Assembly (NCBI GenBank): GCA_934418055.1
Contig: CAKRWX010000023.1
Span: 1-16,941, forward strand
Source of the DNA: an uncultured Lachnospiraceae bacterium
Lineage (GTDB): Bacteria > Bacillota > Clostridia > Lachnospirales > Lachnospiraceae
Direction of reading: 5' to 3'
DNA length: 16,941 nt
The position numbers and the translations under genes were made by a program. The notes under the pieces were generated by a model. The model saw only the letters and a program-made list of their open reading frames with translations, made no database searches and had not been told where the DNA came from. Below, piece after piece: positions 6,913 through 13,473 of this stretch. The number at the start of each line of letters is the position of its first letter. The first letter of the stretch is position 1.

Positions 6913-8373
6913 ATGACGGAGAAGATGTTTGATGTGGCCGTGATCGGCGGTGGAGTTGTAGGAAGCGCTGTGGCGAGAGAGCTTTCCCGCTACAAGCTGG
7001 ACATATGTGTGCTGGAGAAGGAGCTGGATGTCTGTAATGGGGTAAGCGGACGAAATACCGGCCTTTTGCACTCCGGTATCCTCAGTGGAGACCATCCCAT
7101 GCGCACGGAATGCTGTGTCGAGGGAAACGCGGAATTTGACCAGGTCGCAAAGGAACTGGATGTGCCTTTTAAGCGCTGTGGAAAGCTGATTGTAGGCTTT
7201 GGTGAGAGCGAGAAGAAAACCCTGGAGAAGCTGTATCAGCATGGCTTGGACTGCAAGATTCCGGGAGTACGCATGATCGGAAGCGAAGAAATCAAAGCCA
7301 TCGAACCGAACGCCGACGGAGATTTCGCCCTTTATATTCCCACAGCAGGCATCCTGTGTCCATATAATTATGCCATTGCTCTTGCAGAGAATGCGGCACA
7401 AAACGGCGCGAAGTATTATTTTGACCAGGAAGTAGATGATATTAAAAGAAATTCAGATGGAAGCTGGCATATCCATACCACAAAGGGAGAGTGGGATTCC
7501 CGCTGGGTAATCAACTGTGCAGGTCTTTCTGCGTACAAGATTTCTTCCATGCTAGGCTTTGGTGAGTATGTTCCCATGCGAATCAAAGGTGAGTATGAGA
7601 TTCTGGACAAGAAAGCAGGAAAATTTCTTTCCATTCCGATTTATCCGGCTCCAAGTGAAAACGGGGACTGCGATATCCACATTACGCCAACGGTGGATGG
7701 CAATATTCTGGTGGGACCTACCCTGCAGGAGGTTGACGAGAATGCGGACTATGGTGCTACCCAGGATATGATCGATCTGATGATGCGTCAGGGTTCAAAG
7801 CTTTTTCCGCGCCATGTAAAGCGGGAATATTTCATTCGCAATTATGTGGGCCTTTTCCCATATGTAGCAGATCCTAATACTATGGAGCGAGTAGATTTCC
7901 AGATTCAGGCCAGCGAGGAGAATCCTCATGCAGTAAACCTGGTTGGAATTTCTACACCAGGATTAACCAGTGCTCTTCCGCTTGCTCGCCGGGCGGTTGA
8001 GAAGATGAAGGCACAGGAAGAGTTGGTTCCAAATGAGGCGTTTAATCCTGTCCGAAAGGGCATTGTCCGGTTTGCGGAGCAGACTGATGAGGAGAAAGAG
8101 CGGCTCATTGAGGAAGACCCGGACTACGGTGAGATTTACTGCCGCTGCGAATGTGTGACAAAAGCGGAGATTAAGCAGGCTGTTCACAATATTCTTGGCG
8201 TATCTACTGTCAGCGGTGTGAAGTACAGAACCAGAGCCACCATGGGAAGATGCCAAGGCGGCTACTGCGAGACCAGAATCACAGCCATGATTGAGGAAGA
8301 ACTGCACAAGGATGTTACAGAGGTACTTTTGAATCAGGATGACGCGTATATGTTTGTGGGGAAGGTGAAGTAG
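6913..8373 (+). CDS. GlpA/LhgO-like FAD-dependent dehydrogenase with C-terminal BFD-type [2Fe-2S] domain
   Basis: A 486-residue flavoprotein. Residues 1-390 are a DAO-fold FAD oxidoreductase: dinucleotide-binding GGGVVGSAVARELSRY at about 12-27, then SGRNTGLLHSGI, and a C-terminal FAD segment GISTPGLTSALPLARRAV. Residues 405-460 are a BFD-like Fe-S domain with C410, C412, C447 and C452 (CRC...CQGGYC). This layout matches anaerobic glycerol-3-phosphate dehydrogenase A and relatives that oxidise 2-hydroxy acids. No glpK or glpF is nearby; the neighbours are a Liv-type importer, a DHDPS-family lyase and a LarA-like protein. A 2-hydroxyacid substrate is therefore more likely than glycerol 3-phosphate (inference). 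ATG at 6913 is chosen because AGAAAGGG ends eight bases before it; the in-frame GTG at 6904 lies inside that ribosome binding site. The next gene begins one base after the stop. Confidence 0.88.
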   Translation: MTEKMFDVAVIGGGVVGSAVARELSRYKLDICVLEKELDVCNGVSGRNTGLLHSGILSGDHPMRTECCVEGNAEFDQVAKELDVPFKRCGKLIVGFGESEKKTLEKLYQHGLDCKIPGVRMIGSEEIKAIEPNADGDFALYIPTAGILCPYNYAIALAENAAQNGAKYYFDQEVDDIKRNSDGSWHIHTTKGEWDSRWVINCAGLSAYKISSMLGFGEYVPMRIKGEYEILDKKAGKFLSIPIYPAPSENGDCDIHITPTVDGNILVGPTLQEVDENADYGATQDMIDLMMRQGSKLFPRHVKREYFIRNYVGLFPYVADPNTMERVDFQIQASEENPHAVNLVGISTPGLTSALPLARRAVEKMKAQEELVPNEAFNPVRKGIVRFAEQTDEEKERLIEEDPDYGEIYCRCECVTKAEIKQAVHNILGVSTVSGVKYRTRATMGRCQGGYCETRITAMIEEELHKDVTEVLLNQDDAYMFVGKVK

Positions 8374-8374
8374 A

Positions 8375-9610
8375 GTGAATGTACGGGATGTAGTAATTGT
8401 TGGCGGCGGACCGGCCGGACTTGCGGCTGCGGCGGCTTTAAAAAAGATGGGAATTGAAGATATTTTGATTATTGAGCGGGAAAAACAGACCGGAGGAATT
8501 TTGCGTCAGTGCATTCATGATGGCTTCGGGCTTACAAGGTTCGGAGAAACCTTAAGCGGACCGGAATATTCCCAGCGTTTTATTGATGAAATCAGGGCTT
8601 TGAAGGTGGATGTGGTGACCAATGCCACGGTCATTGATATTACACCGGAGAAGGTGGTTACAGCAGATACACGAGAGGGCCTTTTAAAAATCAAAGCAAG
8701 GGCTATTATTCTGACTATGGGATGCAGAGAGCGTACGCGTGGTGCGCTGGCAATTCCTGGTACCCGTCCTGCCGGTGTCTATAATGCAGGCGTAGCTCAG
8801 AGCTATATCAACCTGTTTAATACCATGGTGGGAAAAAATGTGGTGATTATGGGATCCGGTGATATCGGCCTAATCATGGCAAGAAGAATGACCTTAGAGG
8901 GTGCTCATGTAAGCGCAGTTTTTGAGATCCTTCCTTATCCAAGCGGCCTGCCAAGAAACATTGAGCAGTGTCTGAACGACTACAATATTCCTCTTTATCT
9001 CAGTCACTCTGTTATCGAGATAAAGGGAGAAAAGCGTATTGAGGGCGTGGTTGTGGCGAAGGTGGATGAGAATATGAAGCCAATTCCGGGAACGGAAGAA
9101 GAGTTTCCATGTGATACGCTGATTTTATCTGTGGGTCTGATTCCGGAGAATGAACTGTCACTGGCGGCCGGTGTCCGTCTGGATGACCGGACAAAGGGCG
9201 CTATTGTGGATGAAAATTTCCAGACGACCGTGCCAGGTATTTTTGCTGCAGGCAATGTGCTTCATGTTCATGATCTGGTAGATTTTGTGTCTCTGGAGGC
9301 AGAAGCCCTGGCAGATGGCGTATGCAGATATCTGAAAAATGACTGGCTTGAGGAGTCTGCTCTCGATGTAAATACAGATTGGAATATTGGCCACATTATT
9401 CCGCAGAAGGTCAGCGGACACAGGGATGTGCAGATGTCCTTGCGAGTGAGAAGGCCGACAGAAAAATGCAGGCTTGTGGTACGGCAGGGAGAAAATGTTA
9501 TCAAGACGGTGAAGTTGCCTAAGGCCATTCCGGCTGAGATGATACAGTTTAAGATCAGGGCAGAGGAATTTGTATCACAGGAAGGAATCGAGGTGTCAGT
9601 GGATGAGTAG
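8375..9610 (+). CDS. FAD/NAD(P)-dependent oxidoreductase subunit (Pyr_redox_2 type)
   Basis: A 411-residue flavoprotein with two Rossmann motifs: GGGPAG (10-15) for FAD and GSGDIG (160-165) for a nicotinamide nucleotide. The family-typical TMGCRERTRG is at 114-123 and the FAD-binding VPGIFAAGN at 286-294. The C-terminal 85 residues fall outside the redox fold. Proteins of this type are regularly encoded with a GlpA-like dehydrogenase and a DUF1667 protein and are annotated as the second dehydrogenase subunit, probably passing electrons to or from NAD(P). Start is GTG at 8375, one base after the upstream stop and behind GGGGAAGGTGAAG. It overlaps the DUF1667 gene by eight bases, so the three products are likely made together as a complex. 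Confidence 0.87.
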   Translation: MNVRDVVIVGGGPAGLAAAAALKKMGIEDILIIEREKQTGGILRQCIHDGFGLTRFGETLSGPEYSQRFIDEIRALKVDVVTNATVIDITPEKVVTADTREGLLKIKARAIILTMGCRERTRGALAIPGTRPAGVYNAGVAQSYINLFNTMVGKNVVIMGSGDIGLIMARRMTLEGAHVSAVFEILPYPSGLPRNIEQCLNDYNIPLYLSHSVIEIKGEKRIEGVVVAKVDENMKPIPGTEEEFPCDTLILSVGLIPENELSLAAGVRLDDRTKGAIVDENFQTTVPGIFAAGNVLHVHDLVDFVSLEAEALADGVCRYLKNDWLEESALDVNTDWNIGHIIPQKVSGHRDVQMSLRVRRPTEKCRLVVRQGENVIKTVKLPKAIPAEMIQFKIRAEEFVSQEGIEVSVDE

Positions 9611-10004
9611 CAGAACATTTACCTGTATTGTGTGTCCAAACGGATGTGATATTGAAGTAGAGTATGATGGGAGCAATGTGTTGTCTGTAACTGGAAATAA
9701 ATGCAAAAAAGGCGTTCAGTATGTGGAGCAGGAACTGACAGATCCCAGAAGAACCATTGCATCTTCTGTGCGTATCAAGGGCTCATTTCTGCCGTTGTGT
9801 AGTGTGCGTCTTACAAAGGCAGTGCCTAAGAAAGATATTTTCGCGGTTATGGAGGAAATCAATAAGGTTGACTTAACGGCACCTGTTCACATAGGGGATG
9901 TTGTAATTAAAAATGTGTGCGGTATGGATTCTGATGTTATTGTTACTAAAGAGATGGATACCTTGGTTGCCCGTGGCGAAATTAAAAGCTGCAAGGGTTT
10001 CTAG
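9603..10004 (+). CDS. DUF1667 small Fe-S-type protein, third dehydrogenase component
   Basis: A 133-residue protein with an N-terminal CIVCPNGC motif (C8, C11, C15) and C34 in GNKC, a four-cysteine set that suggests an Fe-S cluster. More cysteines lie at 67, 106 and 129. The rest is DUF1667, a family found almost only beside GlpA/GlpB-like flavoproteins and assumed to be their electron-transfer partner. ATG at 9603 is chosen: GAGG (9590-9593) lies nine bases upstream, and longer in-frame starts such as 9570 would add an unrelated leader read inside the previous gene. It overlaps that gene by eight bases. A 27-base gap separates it from the DUF2088 gene. Confidence 0.85.
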   Translation: MSSRTFTCIVCPNGCDIEVEYDGSNVLSVTGNKCKKGVQYVEQELTDPRRTIASSVRIKGSFLPLCSVRLTKAVPKKDIFAVMEEINKVDLTAPVHIGDVVIKNVCGMDSDVIVTKEMDTLVARGEIKSCKGF

Positions 10005-10031
10005 CTTTTGGGTAGTGATGAGGTATAACGT

Positions 10032-11354
10032 ATGAAAGAATGTAAGAATATGGATGATTATTTGTCAGATATCAAGCTTCCTAAATTCTACAAGGCGAGG
10101 CAGCGGTTTGATACGGCCTGCATCGAGCGGGAAAACATTCCGGCTGTGCTGAGAAAAGAGCTTGAGGGTTTAAATTTGGCAGAAAAGACCTGGGCGGGAA
10201 TGCGCATTGCCATTACGGCCGGAAGTCGGGGAGTGGCTAATATTGATGTAGTACTCCAGACGATTGTAGCGTATCTGCAGGAATTAAAAACCAACCCTTT
10301 TATTGTTCCTGCCATGGGAAGCCACGGCGGCGGAACAGCAGAGGGTCAGAGAGAAATCCTGAAGGGCTACAAAATTACTGAGGAAACTATGGGTTGTCCT
10401 ATTATCTCTGCCATGGAAGTAGTCAAAATCGGGGTGACCGAGGATGGTAGGGATAGTTACATTGATAAAAATGCAGCGGAGGCTGATGGAATTGTAGTTG
10501 TGGGAAGAATCAAGCCGCATACAGCCTTCCGGGGACCATACCAGAGTGGTTTGATGAAAATGATGGCTATTGGTCTTGGAAAGCAGTACGGTGCCCGAGT
10601 GTGCCATGCAGAGGGTTTTCGCAGAATGGGCTATAATGTGGAAATTTTCGGAAAAGCGGTAATTAAAAACAGTAATGTGCTGTGTGCTGTAGGGCTTATA
10701 GAGAATGCATTTGACAAGACCTGGAAAATTGCAGCTATGCATAAGGAAGATATTGAGAAGCGAGAGCCTGGGCTGTTAAAAGAGGCAGAGTCCCGTATGC
10801 CCCAAATTTTATTTTCACATTGTGATGTGCTTATTGTTAATGAAATTGGAAAGAATTTTAGCGGTGACGGAATGGATCCAAATGTGACTGGAACTTTTGC
10901 GACGCCCTACGCTACTGGAAATTTCAGTGCAGAACGGGTTTGCGTGCTGGATTTATCTCCAGAATCTCATGGAAATGGAATGGGGAGCGGAATGGCAAGT
11001 GTCATTACTAAGAAAGTATTTGACCAGCTTGATTTGACCAGCATATACCTGAATGGATTTACCTGTCGTAACTTAAATGGTTCCAGGATTCCATGTGTGC
11101 TGCCAACGGATGAAAATGCGATTAAGTTCTGTTTGGGAACCTGTGTGGAGGCAAATCCTGAGGAACCAAAGATTATCCGGATCTTTAACAGTCAGTTTGT
11201 GGAGTATATCTGGATTTCAGAGGCACTGGCAAAAAAATTACCAGAGGGAATGGAGCTAATTGGAGAGCCAGAGGAGCTGAAGTTTGATGAGACGGGAAAT
11301 CTGACAGACAAAGAACCACGACAGAGGGGGCAAAGATATTTTAAAGAAGATTAA
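10032..11354 (+). CDS. Divergent LarA-superfamily (DUF2088) protein, predicted Ni-pincer racemase/epimerase
   Basis: A 440-residue protein that aligns by motif with nickel-pincer-nucleotide lactate racemase. Candidate equivalents of the LarA catalytic set are R66 (AGSRG), H98 (GSHGGG), H163 (KPHTAF), K176 (SGLMK, the cofactor-linking lysine) and H192 (VCHAEG). Spacing is nearly preserved: R-to-H 32 (33 in LarA), H-to-H 65 (66), and K-to-H 16 (16). The H163-K176 gap is 13 instead of 10, a three-residue insertion. The SDHTRP sequence of standard LarA is absent, and the C-terminal half does not resemble the larA product on the other strand. Other members of this superfamily are reported to act on malate, phenyllactate and aldonates. 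ATG at 10032 follows GAGG by eight bases. As the last gene of the operon it may supply the stereoisomer used by the dehydrogenase. Activity and substrate are unproven. Confidence 0.8.
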   Translation: MKECKNMDDYLSDIKLPKFYKARQRFDTACIERENIPAVLRKELEGLNLAEKTWAGMRIAITAGSRGVANIDVVLQTIVAYLQELKTNPFIVPAMGSHGGGTAEGQREILKGYKITEETMGCPIISAMEVVKIGVTEDGRDSYIDKNAAEADGIVVVGRIKPHTAFRGPYQSGLMKMMAIGLGKQYGARVCHAEGFRRMGYNVEIFGKAVIKNSNVLCAVGLIENAFDKTWKIAAMHKEDIEKREPGLLKEAESRMPQILFSHCDVLIVNEIGKNFSGDGMDPNVTGTFATPYATGNFSAERVCVLDLSPESHGNGMGSGMASVITKKVFDQLDLTSIYLNGFTCRNLNGSRIPCVLPTDENAIKFCLGTCVEANPEEPKIIRIFNSQFVEYIWISEALAKKLPEGMELIGEPEELKFDETGNLTDKEPRQRGQRYFKED

Positions 11355-11364
11355 TAAATGACAG

Positions 11365-11403
11365 AAACTTCCGTGATCATGAGTAATGGTCACGGAAGTT
11401 TTT
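11365..11403 (+). terminator. Terminator of the transporter/dehydrogenase operon
   Basis: A perfect 12-bp stem, AAACTTCCGTGA (11365-11376) with TCACGGAAGTTT (11390-11401), around a 13-base loop and followed by further Ts, 11 bases after the DUF2088 stop. The left arm and loop are identical to 85-109. The hairpin also lies downstream of the convergent hydrolase gene, but its T-tract on that strand is only three bases, so termination from the other side would be weak. Confidence 0.88.
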
Positions 11404-11451
11404 CATTATCCAGGAAAAGGGCTGGAAGTCACTATATTTAGTTCATTTAGA

Positions 11452-13434
11452 TTAGAACCACCAGTTAGATACATGCAATGTCATGGTATGACAGCAGGAA
11501 ATCATTGCGAACATGATGGTATTGATGAGTGCTCCAAGGTAGATTTTTCCAGTCTTTAAGTACAGCCGCCTTGCAATGATAGTGCAGACAGTCTGCACGA
11601 TGAACATACTCCAGGTTTGCATAACGCGGGCACTGTTTAACGGAACAGAGCCGACCTTAGAGAAGGTATAGTACTGGAATACCCAGAGACAGAAGAGGCC
11701 GATACTGTTTACAACACACATGATCAGGGTATTGAGCCATTCTTTTCTTCCTTTGATCATTCGTCCAATGTTCTGGGTAAATGCATTGCTGAAGAAGAAC
11801 AGGCCGTACAGGATCATATAACGGAAGGAAATCAGGAACGGTTCTTTAGCCGGCCAGCGGATTACATAGTTGCCAAGGCGGAATTCATTTCCGAAGAAGT
11901 ACTGTCCGAAGCCAACAATGAGGTATCCGATTCCAACCGCGCAGCAGGCCAACAGAATGGTTTTCCACACATTTTTGAAATCCAGTTTCATGTTCCAGGT
12001 AGACGGAGGCATCAGCTTCGGACCATTGGACATGAAGTAACGGAGGAAGAACAGGCCAACGGTGAGAACACCGGCGCTTGCGGACCATAATGATTGCTCT
12101 AAGAGCAGGCCCTGCGGCCAGATTACAGTTCCGAATAAGCTTCTTGCAGCAAAGGTTTCACCCTTATGTCCACCAACCCACATAGCCAGTTTCATCATGT
12201 AAGTGATTGGAAGAAGACCGCCAACTGCCATAAAGCCCCAGTATAAAAACCAGGTAAAATGATTCTGTGGGCGGGCCGGCATATAAACCTCATCCGGAGA
12301 TTTTACTAACAGGGTTCCAAAATAAGTGGTAGTAAGCAGCAGGCAGCATACGGAGAAAACTGAGCAGAAGAAACCGATCATTCCGATAACGGAAAAGATC
12401 ATGGACCACTGACCGGTCAGGCTGTTTGCTGCAATCGGATTTGGAGCAGTGAACGCGTTCTGGAAGAAGTCAAGGGAATTCCTGGTGGATGCCGGGGAAT
12501 ATGGGTTGACCATATGAATTTCCTTAGGCTGATAGAGAGCGCGGATATATTCTTTTTCAGAACCGTTTACGGTTCCTTTGTAGATTTTACCAACCTCTAC
12601 ATTTTCATTTTCGGTCAGATTGTAGTTGTCAAGTTCGTTGATAAAAGTGCGGGCGTTGTTGGATTTTGGGAAAGTCCATGGGCCGCCAGCTTCTGTGGTG
12701 TAGTTATTTTCATCAAAGGCACCTGCGCTGACACCATAATGAACGTCGTAAGGCAGATGAATTTCGTCACCGCTTTCCAGAACATCGTCCGGGTCATAAT
12801 TCAGATAAGGAAGCCACTGTTTATTGACTGCAAGCTGCTGGTTTCCCATTAGGAAAACAGCGGAAACCTTATTTGGTTTGCCGAGATATTCCTGAATTTT
12901 GTAATATGCGTAGCAGGCATCTGCGGTTTTTCCACCTAAGGAATGACCCTGGATACCGATCTGATCACGGTCTACGAATGCAAGGTTCCATGCGTATTCT
13001 ACCACATCTGCCATGCCGGAAGTCGGGGCTGTGTTAATCTTTTCAAAGCTGCTGCCCGGGTTGGCGGTTACAAGGAAGAATGCGTCCATCGGGTTATCCT
13101 TCCAGTTTGTGGCATCACCATGTCCGTCACAGTCCATAGTGATTGCAACATAGCCGCGTTTTGCTAGTTCAAGGGAAATGAAGTTCTGACTTTCACGTCC
13201 ATTGTAGCTTCCGTGCAGTGTGATTACGCAGGGCGCAGGATTTTCCGGGGTTGCGGATTTGGGCTGAAAGATGGTCAGGCCAATGTCATGTCCAAGACTG
13301 TCCGTGATTTTGATGTCCTTGGCGATGATTGTGCCAAAGTTTGTATCGATGATATAAGTTCCGATCATGGAAAGCAGACATACCAGAACGGAAAGAATAA
13401 AGAATTTGGCATAAAATTTTCGGTTTAGTTTCAT
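11452..13434 (-). CDS. Membrane-embedded alpha/beta hydrolase of unknown specificity
   Basis: A 660-residue protein. An N-terminal membrane segment (about 11-30) is preceded by a basic stretch. A soluble alpha/beta-hydrolase domain follows (about 40-335), then roughly eight membrane segments (about 343-650). The hydrolase carries an oxyanion-type TLHGS (72-76), DCDGHGD (101-107), the nucleophile elbow GHSLGG with S165, and a candidate catalytic H307. The positive-inside rule would place the hydrolase domain outside the cytoplasm. ATG at 13434 is chosen because AAGGAGAGG lies at the correct distance upstream; a longer frame starting with TTG at 13467 lacks support. It begins 39 bases after the larA stop, so the two form one transcript. 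No substrate can be read from the sequence; an ester or lactone yielding a hydroxy acid for LarA is only a guess. Few hydrolases carry so large a membrane domain. Confidence 0.8.
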   Translation of the reverse strand: MKLNRKFYAKFFILSVLVCLLSMIGTYIIDTNFGTIIAKDIKITDSLGHDIGLTIFQPKSATPENPAPCVITLHGSYNGRESQNFISLELAKRGYVAITMDCDGHGDATNWKDNPMDAFFLVTANPGSSFEKINTAPTSGMADVVEYAWNLAFVDRDQIGIQGHSLGGKTADACYAYYKIQEYLGKPNKVSAVFLMGNQQLAVNKQWLPYLNYDPDDVLESGDEIHLPYDVHYGVSAGAFDENNYTTEAGGPWTFPKSNNARTFINELDNYNLTENENVEVGKIYKGTVNGSEKEYIRALYQPKEIHMVNPYSPASTRNSLDFFQNAFTAPNPIAANSLTGQWSMIFSVIGMIGFFCSVFSVCCLLLTTTYFGTLLVKSPDEVYMPARPQNHFTWFLYWGFMAVGGLLPITYMMKLAMWVGGHKGETFAARSLFGTVIWPQGLLLEQSLWSASAGVLTVGLFFLRYFMSNGPKLMPPSTWNMKLDFKNVWKTILLACCAVGIGYLIVGFGQYFFGNEFRLGNYVIRWPAKEPFLISFRYMILYGLFFFSNAFTQNIGRMIKGRKEWLNTLIMCVVNSIGLFCLWVFQYYTFSKVGSVPLNSARVMQTWSMFIVQTVCTIIARRLYLKTGKIYLGALINTIMFAMISCCHTMTLHVSNWWF

Positions 13435-13473
13435 AAACACCTCTCCTTTTGTAAACATTTCCCCCAAAGGTTA

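Noticed and set aside
9004..9618. Several antisense open frames within the flavoprotein gene
   Set aside because: They are shadows of the coding strand, lack ribosome binding sites and have no recognisable motifs. The same holds for other antisense frames in the window.
13435..13467. Longer hydrolase N-terminus starting at TTG 13467
   Set aside because: The added residues span the clear AAGGAGAGG ribosome binding site of the ATG at 13434.
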